Part shown: piece by piece, positions 1 through 11,900 of the stretch
How positions within the stretch are numbered: position 1 is the stretch's first letter
Layout: every line of letters starts with the position of its first letter
Assembly (NCBI GenBank): GCA_025667525.1
Contig: CM046881.1
Location: 28,593,580 to 28,657,579, forward strand
Direction of reading: 5' to 3'
Origin: Glebionis coronaria
Lineage: Eukaryota > Streptophyta > Magnoliopsida > Asterales > Asteraceae
DNA length: 64,000 bases
Notes under the pieces: model-generated
The model's database searches: none
What the model saw: only the letters and a program-made list of their open reading frames with translations
What the model was told of the DNA's origin: nothing
Translations under genes and position numbers: made by a program

Positions 1-687
1 TGATAGCTCTCAATTTTAATATAATAAAACATGGAATCAAATATTTTAGAGTCATATAATACATAAGCAAGTCGATCCTAAATGAAATGCCAAAAAATAC
101 TTGTCCTTCTTTTGCATATTATTCACCTATGTAGGCTTCCCAAGGTTAAACAATATCATTTTTAGGTCAAATAACATGACGTGTAGTTAGAGCACACTCA
201 TGTCTTGACCTTTATACTATAACGTGCCGTCGAGATGCTCTTTGTCTACTACATTCACAACTACCTCAAATACTAGCTGACCAACTTTTACACCAATAAA
301 ACACAACCAAAACTAAACAGAGCAAACATATAGATTTGTTTTATCCAACAAGAATCCGGCAAATACATTTTGCCTCTATGTGGTCTATATGGACTGGAAA
401 TAATTTTAGAGGTTTTTTATTAGGTTTGGATGATTTGAGCCGGTTACGGCATTTTTAGCTGTTCTTGGTAGGTTTTTATCAGTTTTTGATCGGGTTTAGT
501 CGCTTTTGACCAATGCTTGCCTGGATAAAAGTACTCCTTTTTTAAAGCATCCATATTTTTAGTTGTGGTCTTGAAACGGAGTCATGTATCACATGTTATG
601 ACCATTTTATTGCAACCCACGTTTTCAGATAATTTCAAAATAAATTTGTTTTTGTATGTTAGCGATTGTGTTTGGTACTCTATTTCT
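1..687. repeat. B-type monomer at the left edge
   Basis: This 687-bp copy has the B markers 'gtcgatcctaaatg', 'ccggcaaatac' and 'ttttttattagg'. It carries private changes, including 'gtgtagttag' instead of 'gtgttgttag' and 'catccatatttttag' near its end. The window happens to begin exactly at the phase point used here, so the array continues to the left. Nothing in it looks like a gene or a boundary. Confidence 0.9.
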
Positions 688-1036
688 TGATAGCTCTTAA
701 TTTTAATAGAATAAAACATGGAATCAAATATTTTAGAGTCATATAATACATAAGCAAGTTGATCCTACATGAAATGTCAAAAAACACTTGTCCTTCTTTT
801 GCATATTATTCACCTATGTAGGCTTCCCAAGGTTAAACAATATCATTTTTAGGTCAAATAACATGACGTGTTGTTAGAGCACACTCATGTCTTGACCTTT
901 ATATTATAATGTGCTGTCGAGATGCTCTTTGTCTACTACATTCACAACTACCTCAAATACTATGTGACCAACTTTTACACCAATAAAACTCAACCAAAAC
1001 TAAACAGAGCAAACATATACATGTGTTTTTCCATCA

Positions 1037-1069
1037 AGAATCCGGGCAAATACATTTTGCCCGGATTCT
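1037..1069. repeat. Perfect inverted repeat, 14-bp arms, 5-bp loop (D monomer)
   Basis: The left arm 'agaatccgggcaaa' and right arm 'tttgcccggattct' flank the loop 'tacat'. The arms pair without mismatch, and the C/G-rich core stands out in AT-rich surroundings, so this could extrude as a cruciform or fold in a transcript. Most other monomers have lost five bases of the right arm and keep only the inner 6-bp stem (ggcaaa with tttgcc). Confidence 0.95.
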
Positions 1070-1542
1070 ATGTGGTCTATATAGACTGGAAATAAATTTA
1101 GAGGTTTTTTCTTAGGTTTGGATGATTTGAGCTGGTTACGGCATTTTTAGCTGTTCTTGGTAGGTTTTTATCAGTTTTTGATCGGGTTTAGTCGCTTTTG
1201 ACCAATGCTTGCCTGGATAAAAGTACTCCTTTTTTCAAGCATCCATTTTCTTAGTTGTGGTCTTGAAACGGAGTCATGTATCACATGTTATGACCATTTT
1301 ATTGCAACCCATGTTTTCAGATAATTTCAATATAAATTTGTTTTTGTATGTTAGCGATTGTGTTTGGTACTCTATTTCTTGATAGCTCTCAATTTTAATA
1401 GAATAAAACATGGAATCAAATATTTTAGAGTCATATAATACATAAGCAAGTTGATCCTACATGAAATGTCAAAAAATACTTGTCCTTCTTTTGCATATTA
1501 TTCACCTATGTAGGCTTCCCAAGGTTAAACAATATCATTTTT

Positions 1543-1590
1543 AGGTCAAATAACATGACGTGTTGTTAGAGCACACTCATGTCTTGACCT
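1543..1590. repeat. 48-bp interrupted dyad present in every monomer (representative copy)
   Basis: Reading inward, 'aggtcaa' pairs with 'ttgacct', 'acatga' with 'tcatgt', and 'gtgt' with 'acac'. That is 17 base pairs interrupted only by a 3:1 internal loop and a one-base bulge, closing a 9-base loop (tgttagagc). The element sits about 164-211 bp into each monomer and is visible throughout the array. Scattered copies carry arm changes, such as 'aggtgaa' in the B-prime monomers at 14399, 17147, 19208 and 21269. It could act as a cruciform, a protein-binding dyad or a transcript hairpin; the role is unknown. Confidence 0.8.
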
Positions 1591-1728
1591 TTATACTATA
1601 ATGTGCCGTCGAGATGCTCTTTGTCTACTACATTCACAACTACCTCAAATACTAGCTGACCAACTTTTACACCAATAAAACTCAACCAAAACTAAACAGA
1701 GCAAACATATACATGTGTTTTTCCATCA

Positions 1729-1761
1729 AGAATCCGGGCAAATACATTTTGCCCGGATTCT
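1729..1761. repeat. Perfect inverted repeat, 14-bp arms (D monomer)
   Basis: This is the same 33-bp element as in the preceding D monomer, exactly 692 bp later, with identical arms and loop. Confidence 0.95.
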
Positions 1762-1796
1762 ATGTGGTCTATATAGACTGGAAATAATTTTAGAGG

Positions 1797-1891
1797 TTTT
1801 TTCTTAGGTTTGGATGATTTGAGCTGGTTACGGCATTTTTAGCTGTTCTTGGTAGGTTTTTATCAGTTTTTGATCGGGTTTAGTCGCTTTT
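1797..1891. other. Helically phased T-tracts, predicted curved DNA (representative copy)
   Basis: Eight runs of three to six T lie at centres 1799.5, 1810, 1819, 1838, 1859, 1869, 1880 and 1889.5. The spacings are 10.5, 9, 19, 21, 10, 11 and 9.5 bp, close to one or two helical turns each. Phased A/T tracts are known to cause intrinsic bending. The segment also looks like degenerate 20-21-bp subrepeats: 'tttttagctgttcttggtag' and 'tttttatcagtttttgatcg' match at about 15 of 20 positions. It occupies offset about 411-510 of every monomer. Confidence 0.72.
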
Positions 1892-2071
1892 GACCAATGC
1901 TTGCCTGGATAAAAGTACTCCTTTTTTCAAGCATCCATTTTCTTAGTTGTGGTCTTGAAACGGAGTCATGTATCACATGTTATGACCATTTTATTGCAAC
2001 CCATGTTTTCAGATAATTTCAATATAAATTTGTTTTTGTATGTTAGCGATTGTGTTTGGTACTCTATTTCT

Positions 2072-5000
2072 TGATAGCTCTCAATTTTAATAGAATAAAA
2101 CATGGAATCAAATATTTTAGAGTCATATAATACATAAGCAAGTTGATCCTACATGAAATGTCAAAAAATACTTGTCCTTCTTTTGCATATTATTCACCTA
2201 TGTAGGCTTCCCAAGGTTAAACAATATCATTTTTAGGTCAAATAACATGACGTGTTGTTAGAGCACACTCATGTCTTGACCTTTATACTATAATGTGCCG
2301 TCGAGATGCTCTTTGTCTACTACATTCACAACTACCTCAAATACTAGCTGGCCAACTTTTACACCAATAAAACACAACCAAAACTAAACAGAGCAAACAT
2401 ATAGATGTGTTTTATCCAACAAGAATCCGGGCAAATACATTTTGCCTCTATGTGGTCTATATGGGCTGGAAATAATTTTAGAGGTTTTTTCTTAGGTTTG
2501 GATGATTTGAGCCGGTTACGGCATTTTTAACTGTTCTTTGTAGGTTTTTATCAGTTTTTGATCGGGTTTAGTCGCTTTTGACCAATGCTTGCCTGGATAA
2601 AAGTACTCCTTTTTTCAAGCATCCATTTTCTTAGTTGTGGTCTTGAAACGGAGTCATGTATCACATGTTATGACCATTTTATTGCAACCCACGTTTTCAG
2701 ATAATTTCAATATAAATTCTTTTTGTATGTTAGCGATTGTTTTTGGTACTCTATTTCTTGATAGCTCTTAATTTTAATAGAATAAAACATGGAATCGAAT
2801 ATTTTAGAGTCATATAATACATAATCAAGTCGATCCTAAATGAAATGCCAAAAAATACTTGTCCTTCTTTTGCATATTATTCACCTATGTAGGCTTCCCA
2901 AGGTTAAACAATATCATTTTTAGGTCAAATAACATGACGTGTTGTTAGAGCACACTCATGTCTTGACCTTTATACTATAATGTGCCGTCGAGATGCTCTT
3001 TGTCTACTACATTCACAACTACCTCAAATACTAGCTGACCAACTTTTACACCAATAAAACACAACCAAAACTAAACAGAGCAAACATATAGATTTGTTTT
3101 ATCCAACAAGAATCCGGCAAATACATTTTGCCTCTATGTGGTCTATATGGACTGGAAATAATTTTAGAGGTTTTTTATTAGGTTTGGATGATTTGAGCCG
3201 GTTACGGCATTTTTAGCTGTTCTTGGTAGGTTTTTATCAGTTTTTGATCGGGTTTAGTCGCTTTTGACCAATGCTTGCCTGGATAAAAGTACTCCTTTTT
3301 TCAAGCATCCATTTTCTTAGTTGTGGTCTTGAAACAGAGTCATGTATCACATGTTATGACCATTTTATTGCAACCCATGTTTTCAGATAATTTCAATATA
3401 AATTTGTTTTTGTATGTTAGCGATTGTGTTTGGTACTCTATTTCTTGATAGCTCTCAATTTTAATAGAATAAAACATGGAATCAAATATTTTAGAGTCAT
3501 ATAATACATAAGCAAGTTGATCCTACATGAAATGTCAAAAAATACTTGTCCTTCTTTTGCATATTATTCACCTATGTAGGCTTCCCAAGGTTAAACAATA
3601 TCATTTTTAGGTCAAATAACATGACGTGTTGTTAGAGCACACTCATGTCTTGACCTTTATACTATAATGTGCCGTCGAGATGCTCTTTGTCTACTACATT
3701 CACAACTACCTCAAATACTAGCTGGCCAACTTTTACACCAATAAAACACAACCAAAACTAAACAGAGCAAACATATAGATGTGTTTTATCCAACAAGAAT
3801 CCGGGCAAATACATTTTGCCTCTATGTGGTCTATATGGACTGGAAATAATTTTAGAGGTTTTTTCTTATGTTTGGATGATTTGAGCCGGTTACGGCATTT
3901 TTAACTGTTCTTTGTAGGTTTTTATCAGTTTTTGATCGGGTTTAGTCGCTTTTGACCAATGCTTGCCTGGATAAAAGTACTCCTTTTTTCAAGCATCCAT
4001 TTTCTTAGTTGTGGTCTTGAAACGGAGTCATGTATCACATGTTATGACCATTTTATTGCAACCCACGTTTTCAGATAATTTCAATATAAATTCTTTTTGT
4101 ATGTTAGCGATTGTTTTTGGTACTCTATTTCTTGATAGCTCTCAATTTTAATAGAATAAAACATGGAATCGAATATTTTAGAGTCATATAATACATAAGC
4201 AAGTCGATCCTAAATGAAATGCCAAAAAATACTTGTCCTTCTTTTGCATATTATTCACCTATGTAGGCTTCCCAAGGTTAAACAATATCATTTTTAGGTC
4301 AAATAACATGACGTGTTGTTAGAGCACACTCATGTCTTGACCTTTATACTATAATGTTCCGTCGAGATGCTCTTTGTCTACTACATTCACAACTACCTCA
4401 AATACTAGCTGACCAACTTTTACACCAATAAAACACAACCAAAACTAAACAGAGCAAACATATAGATTTGTTTTATCCAACAAGAATCCGGCAAATACAT
4501 TTTGCCTCTATGTGGTCTATATGGACTGGAAATAATTTTAGAGGTTTTTTATTAGGTTTGGATGATTTGAGCCGGTTACGGCATTTTTAGCTGTTCTTGG
4601 TAGGTTTTTATCAGTTTTTGATCGGGTTTAGTCGCTTTTGACCAATGCTTGCCTGGATAAAAGTACTCCTTTTTTCAAGCATCCATTTTCTTAGTTGTGG
4701 TCTTGAAACGGAGTCATGTATCACATGTTATGACCATTTTATTGCAACCCATGTTTTCAGATAATTTCAATATAAATTTGTTTTTGTATGTTAGCGATTG
4801 TGTTTGGTACTCTATTTCTTGATAGCTCTCAATTTTAATAGAATAAAACATGGAATCAAATATTTTAGAGTCATATAATACATAAGCAAGTTGATCCTAC
4901 ATGAAATGTCAAAAAATACTTGTCCTTCTTTTGCATATTATTCACCTATGTAGGCTTCCCAAGGTTAAACAATATCATTTTTAGGTCAAATAACATGACG

Positions 5001-7566
5001 TGTTGTTAGAGCACACTCATGTCTTGACCTTTATACTATAATGTGCCGTCGAGATGCTCTTTGTCTACTACATTCACAACTACCTCAAATACTAGCTGGC
5101 CAACTTTTACACCAATAAAACACAACCAAAACTAAACAGAGCAAACATATAGATGTGTTTTATCCAACAAGAATCCGGGCAAATACATTTTGCCTCTATG
5201 TGGTCTATATGGACTGGAAATAATTTTAGAGGTTTTTTCTTAGGTTTGGATGATTTGAGCCGGTTACGGCATTTTTAACTGTTCTTTGTAGGTTTTTATC
5301 AGTTTTTGATCGGGTTTAGTCGCTTTTGACCAATGCTTGCCTGGATAAAAGTACTCCTTTTTTCAAGCATCCATTTTCTTAGTTGTGGTCTTGAAACGGA
5401 GTCATGTATCACATGTTATGACCATTTTATTGCAACCCACGTTTTTAGATAATTTCAATATAAATTCTTTTTGTATGTTAGCGATTGTTTTTGGTACTCT
5501 ATTTCTTGATAGCTCTCAATTTTAATAGAATAAAACATGGAATCGAATATTTTAGAGTCATATAATACATAAGCAAGTCGATCCTAAATGAAATGCCAAA
5601 AAATACTTGTCCTTCTTTTGCATATTATTCACCTATGTAGGCTTCCCAAGGTTAAACAATATCATTTTTAGGTCAAATAACATGACGTGTTGTTAGAGCA
5701 CACTCATGTCTTGACCTTTATACTATAATGTTCCGTCGAGATGCTCTTTGTCTACTACATTCACAACTACCTCAAATACTAGCTGACCAACTTTTACACC
5801 AATAAAACACAACCAAAACTAAACAGAGCAAACATATAGATTTGTTTTATCCAACAAGAATCCGGCAAATACATTTTGCCTCTATGTGGTCTATATGGAC
5901 TGGAAATAATTTTAGAGGTTTTTTATTAGGTTTGGATGATTTGAGCCGGTTACGGCATTTTTAGCTGTTCTTGGTAGGTTTTTATCAGTTTTTGATCGGG
6001 TTTAGTCGCTTTTGACCAATGCTTGCCTGGATAAAAGTACTCCTTTTTTAAAGCATCCATTTTCTTAGTTGTGGTCTTGAAACGGAGTCATGTATCACAT
6101 GTTATGACCATTTTATTGCAACCCACGTTTTCAGATAATTTCAAAATAAATTTGTTTTTGTATGTTAGCGATTGTGTTTGGTACTCTATTTCTTGATAGC
6201 TCTTAATTTTAATAGAATAAAACATGGAATCAAATATTTTAGAGTCATATAATACATAAGCAAGTCGATCCTAAATGAAATGTCAAAAAATACTTGTCCT
6301 TCTTTTGCATATTATTCACCTATGTAGGCTTCCCAAGGTTAAACAATATCATTTTTAGGTCAAATAACATGACGTGTTGTTAGAGCACACTCATGTCTTG
6401 ACCTTTATACTATAATGTGCCGTCGAGATGCTCTTTGTCTACTACATTCACAACTACCTCAAATACTAGCTGGCCAACTTTTACACCAATAAAACACAAC
6501 CAAAACTAAACAGAGCAAACATATAGATGTGTTTTATCCAACAAGAATCCGGGCAAATACATTTTGCCTCTATGTGGTCTATATGGACTGGAAATAATTT
6601 TAGAGGTTTTTTCTTAGGTTTGGATGATTTGAGCCGGTTACGGCATTTTTAACTGTTCTTTGTAGGTTTTTATCAGTTTTTGATCGGGTTTAGTCGCTTT
6701 TGACCAATGCTTGCCTGGATAAAAGTACTCCTTTTTTCAAGCATCCATTTTCTTAGTTGTGGTCTTGAAACGGAGTCATGTATCACATGTTATGACCATT
6801 TTATTGCAACCCACGTTTTCAGATAATTTCAATATAAATTCTTTTTGTATGTTAGCGATTGTTTTTGGTACTCTATTTCTTGATAGCTCTCAATTTTAAT
6901 AGAATAAAACATGGAATCGAATATTTTAGAGTCATATAATACATAAGCAAGTCGATCCTAAATGAAATGCCAAAAAATACTTGTCCTTCTTTTGCATATT
7001 ATTCACCTATGTAGGCTTCCCAAGGTTAAACAATATCATTTTTAGGTCAAATAACATGACGTGTTGTTAGAGCACACTCATGTCTTGACCTTTATACTAT
7101 AATGTGCCGTCGAGATGCTCTTTGTCTACTACATTCACAACTACCTCAAATACTAGCTGACCAACTTTTACACCAATAAAACACAACCAAAACTAAACAG
7201 AGCAAACAAATAGATTTGTTTTATCCAACAAGAATCCGGCAAATACATTTTGCCTCTATGTGGTCTATATGGACTGGAAATAATTTTCGAGGTTTTTTAT
7301 TAGGTTTGGATGATTTGAGCCGGTTACGGCATTTTTAGCTGTTCTTGGTAGGTTTTTATCAGTTTTTGATCGGGTTTAGTCGCTTTTGACCAATGCTTGC
7401 CTGGATAAAAGTAATCCTTTTTAAAGCATCCATTTTCTTAGTTGTGGTCTTGAAACGGAGTCATGTATCACATGTTATGACCATTTTATTGCAACCCACG
7501 TTTTCAGATAATTTCAAAATAAATTTGTTTTTGTATGTTAGCGATTGTGTTTGGTACTCTATTTCT
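2072..7566. repeat. Higher-order repeat: A-B dimer, four units, period 1374 bp
   Basis: A monomers start at 2072, 3446, 4820 and 6194, and B monomers at 2759, 4133, 5507 and 6881. All A copies share 'aaattctttttgtatg' followed by 'gcgattgtttttgg' at the 3' end. All B copies share 'ccggcaaatac' and 'ttttttattagg'. Every monomer is 687 bp except the last B (686). That last B also has 'aacaaatagatttg', 'attttcgagg' and 'gtaatcc', marking the start of a different haplotype shared with 51593 and 54302. A to A identity is visibly higher than A to B identity, the hallmark of a higher-order repeat. The 6194 copy begins B-like ('gtcgatcctaaatg') and ends A-like, so it is a hybrid. Confidence 0.9.
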
Positions 7567-8902
7567 TGATAGCTCTTAATTTTAATAGAATAAAACATGG
7601 AATCAAATATTTTAGAGTCATATAATACATAAGCAAGTTGATCCTACATGAAATGTCAAAAAATACTTGTCCTTCTTTTGCATATTATTCACCTATGTAG
7701 GCTTCCCAAGGTTAAACAATATCACTTTTAGGTCAAATAACATGACGTGTTGTTAGAGCACACTCATGTCTTGACCTTTATACTATAATGTGCCGTCGAG
7801 ATGCTCTTTGTCTACTACATTCACAACTACCTCAAATACTAGCTGACCAACTTTTACACCAATAAAACACAACCAAAACTAAACAGAGCAAACATATAGA
7901 TCCAACAAGAATCCGGGAAAATACACTTTGCCTCTATGTGGTCTATATGGACTGGAAATAATTTTAGAGGTTTTTTATTAGGTTTGGATGATCTGAGCCG
8001 GTTACGACATTTTTAGCTGTTCTTGGTAGGTTTTTATCAGTTTTTGATCGGGTTTAGTCGCTTTTGACCAATGCTTGCCTGGATAAAAGTACTCCTTTTT
8101 TACAACATCCATTTTCTTAGTTGTGGTCTTGAAACGGAGTCATGTATCACATGTTATGACCATTTTATTGCAACCCACGTTTTCAGATAATTTCAATATA
8201 AATATGTTTTTGTATGTTAGCGATTGTGTTTGGTACTCTATTTCTTGATAGCTCTTAATTTTAATAGAATAAAACATGGAATCAAATATTTTAGAGTCAT
8301 ATAATACATAAGCAAGTTGATCCTACATGAAATGTCAAAAAATACTTGTCCTTCTTTTGCATATTATTCACCTATGTAGGCTTCCCAAGGTTAAACAATA
8401 TCATTTTTAGGTCAAATAACATGACGTGTTGTTAGAGCACACTCATGTCTTGACCTTTATATTATAATGTGCCGTCGAGATGCTCTTTGTCTACTACATT
8501 CACAACTACCTCAAATACTAGCTGACCAACTTTTACACCAATAAAACTCAACCAAAACTAAACAAGAATCCGGGCAAATACACTTTGCCTCTATGTGGTC
8601 TATATGGACTGGAAATAATTTTAGAGGTTTTTTATTAGGTTTGGATGATCTGAGTCGGTTACGGCATTTTTAGCTGTTCTTGGTAGGTTTTTATCAGTTT
8701 TTGATCGGGTTTAGTCTCTTTTGACCAATGCTTGCCTGGATAAAAGTACTCCTTTTTTTAAGCATCCATTTTCTTAGTTGTGGTCTTGAAACGGAGTCAT
8801 GTATCACATGTTATGACCATTTTATTGCAACCCGTGTTTTCAGATAATTTCAATATAAATTTGTTTTTGTATGTTAGCGATTGTGTTTGGTACTCTATTT
8901 CT
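7567..8902. repeat. Two shortened monomers (679 and 657 bp) with fixed internal deletions
   Basis: The copy at 7567 is C-like and lacks nine bases between 'catatagat' and 'ccaacaag' (junction near 7901). The copy at 8246 lacks 31 bases, joining 'ctaaaca' directly to 'agaatcc' (junction near 8564). Four bases, 'aaca', are shared by the two sides of that junction, so it looks like a microhomology or slippage deletion. The same two deletions occur as adjacent monomers at 52279/52957 and 54988/55666, each time preceded by a 686-bp B monomer with 'attttcgagg' and 'gtaatcc'. The set therefore moved as a unit. Confidence 0.92.
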
Positions 8903-11900
8903 TGATAGCTCTCAATTTTAATAGAATAAAACATGGAATCAAATATTTTAGAGTCATATAATACATAAGCAAGTTGATCCTACATGAAATGTCAAAAAAT
9001 ACTTGTCCTTCTTTTGCATATTATTCACCTATGTAGGCTTCCCAAGGTTAAACAATATCATTTTTAGGTCAAATAACATGACGTGTTGTTAGAGCACACT
9101 CATGTCTTGACCTTTATACTATAATGTGCCGTCGAGATGCTCTTTGTCTACTACATTCACAACTACCTCAAATACTAGCTGGCCAACTTTTACACCAATA
9201 AAACACAACCAAAACTAAACAGAGCAAACATATAGATGTGTTTTATCCAACAAGAATCCGGACAAATACATTTTGCCTCTATGTGGTCTATACGGACTGG
9301 AAATAATTTTAGAGGTTTTTTCTTAGGTTTGGATGATTTGAGCCGGTTACGGCATTTTTAACTGTTCTTTGTAGGTTTTTATCAGTTTTTGATCGGGTTT
9401 AGTCGCTTTTGACCAATGCTTGCCTGGATAAAAGTACTCCTTTTTTCAAGCATCCATTTTCTTAGTTGTGGTCTTGAAACGGAGTCATGTATCACATGTT
9501 ATGACCATTTTATTGCAACCCACGTTTTCAGATAATTTCAATATAAATTCTTTTTGTATGTTAGCGATTGTTTTTGGTACTCTATTTCTTGATAGCTCTC
9601 AATTTTAATAGAATAAAACATGGAATCGAATATTTTAGAGTCATATAATACATAAGCAAGTCGATCCTAAATGAAATGCCAAAAAATACTTGTCCTTCTT
9701 TTCATATTATTCACCTATGTAGGCTTCCCAAGGTTAAACAATATCATTTTTAGGTCAAATAACATGACGTGTTGTTAGAGCACACTCATGTCTTGACCTT
9801 TATACTATAATGTGCCGTCGAGATGCTCTTTGTCTACTACATTCACAACTACCTCAAATACTAGCTGACCAACTTTTACACCAATAAAACACAACCAAAA
9901 CTAAACAGAGCAAACATATAGATTTGTTTTATCCAACAAGAATCCGGAAAATACATTTTGCCTCTATGTGGTCTATATGGACTGGAAATAATTTTAGAGG
10001 TTTTTTATTAGGTTTGGATGATTTGAGCCGGTTACGGCATTTTTAGCTGTTCTTGGTAGGTTTTTATCAGTTTTTGATCGGGTTTAGTCGCTTTTGACCA
10101 ATGCTTGCCTGGATAAAAGTACTCCTTTTTTCAAGCATCCATTTTCTTAGTTGTGGTCTTGAAACGGAGTCATGTATCACATGTTATGACCATTTTATTG
10201 CAACCCATGTTTTCAGATAATTTCAATATAAATTTGTTTTTGTATGTTAGCGATTGTGTTTGGTACTCTATTTCTTGATAGCTCTCAATTTTAATAGAAT
10301 AAAACATGGAATCAAATATTTTAGAGTCATATAATACATAAGCAAGTTGATCCTACATGAAATGTCAAAAAATACTTGTCCTTCTTTTGCATATTATTCA
10401 CCTATGTAGGCTTCCCAAGGTTAAACAATATCATTTTTAGGTCAAATAACATGACGTGTTGTTAGAGCACACTCATGTCTTGACCTTTATACTATAATGT
10501 GCCGTCGAGATGCTCTTTGTCTACTACATTCACAACTACCTCAAATACTAGCTGGCCAACTTTTACACCAATAAAACACAACCAAAACTAAACAGAGCAA
10601 ACATATAGATGTGTTTTATCCAACAAGAATCCGGGCAAATACATTTTGCCTCTATGTGGTCTATATGGACTGGAAATAATTTTAGAGGTTTTTTCTTAGG
10701 TTTGGATGATTTGAGCCGGTTACGGCATTTTTAACTGTTCTTTGTAGGTTTTTATCAGTTTTTGATCGGGTTTAGTCGCTTTTGACCAATGCTTGCCTGG
10801 ATAAAAGTACTCCTTTTTTCAAGCATCCATTTTCTTAGTTGTGGTCTTGAAACGGAGTCATGTATCACATGTTATGACCATTTTATTGCAACCCACGTTT
10901 TCAGATAATTTCAATATAAATTCTTTTTGTATGTTAGCGATTGTTTTTGGTACTCTATTTCTTGATAGCTCTCAATTTTAATAGAATAAAACATGGAATC
11001 GAATATTTTAGAGTCATATAATACATAAGCAAGTCGATCCTAAATGAAATGCCAAAAAATACTTGTCCTTCTTTTGCATATTATTCACCTATGTAGGCTT
11101 CCCAAGGTTAAACAATATCATTTTTAGGTCAAATAACATGACGTGTTGTTAGAGCACACTCATGTCTTGACCTTTATACTATAATGTGCCGTCGAGATGC
11201 TCTTTGTCTACTACATTCACAACTACCTCAAATACTAGCTGACCAACTTTTACACCAATAAAACACAACCAAAACTAAACAGAGCAAACATATAGATTTG
11301 TTTTATCCAACAAGAATCCGGCAAATACATTTTGCCTCTATGTGGTCTATATGGACTGGAAATAATTTTAGAGGTTTTTTATTAGGTTTGGATGATTTGA
11401 GCCGGTTACGGCATTTTTAGCTGTTCTTGGTAGGTTTTTATCAGTTTTTGATCGGGTTTAGTCGCTTTTGACCAATGCTTGCCTGGATAAAAGTACTCCT
11501 TTTTTAAAGCATCCATTTTCTTAGTTGTGGTCTTGAAACGGAGTCATGTATCACATGTTATGACCATTTTATTGCAACCCACGTTTTAAGATAATTTCAA
11601 AATAAATTTGTTTTTGTATGTTAGCGATTGTGTTTGGTACTCTATTTCTTGATAGCTCTTAATTTTAATAGAATAAAACATGGAATCAAATATTTTAGAG
11701 TCATATAATACATAAGCAAGTTGATCCTACATGAAATGTCAAAAAATACTTGTCCTTCTTTTGCATATTATTCACCTATGTAGGCTTCCCAAGGTTAAAC
11801 AATATCATTTTTAGGTCAAATAACATGACGTGTTGTTAGAGCACACTCATGTCTTGACCTTTATACTATAATGTGCCGTCGAGATGCTCTTTGTCTACTA

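Larger units (their letters stand above)
688..2071. repeat. Two D-type monomers in tandem (692 bp each)
   Basis: Copies start at 688 and 1380. Both are 692 bp because they keep five bases (cggat) that most other monomers lack. Those bases complete a perfect inverted repeat (listed separately). Both have 'aaaactcaacc', 'tacatgtgttt', 'ccatcaagaatcc' and 'gagctggttacgg'. The two differ at only a few positions, for example 'gtgctgtcgag' in the first against 'gtgccgtcgag' in the second. D copies recur at 33641, 38448, 59071, 61825 and 63206, so this is a dispersed subfamily and not an end-specific variant. Confidence 0.9.

Noticed and set aside
1591..1605. TATA-like 'tttatactataatg' and AATAAA-like motifs in each monomer
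   Set aside because: Such motifs are expected by chance in AT-rich DNA, and no coding or RNA gene lies downstream.
1875..1885. Telomere-like 'cgggtttag' once per monomer
   Set aside because: It is a single occurrence per unit and never tandem, so it is not a telomeric tract.
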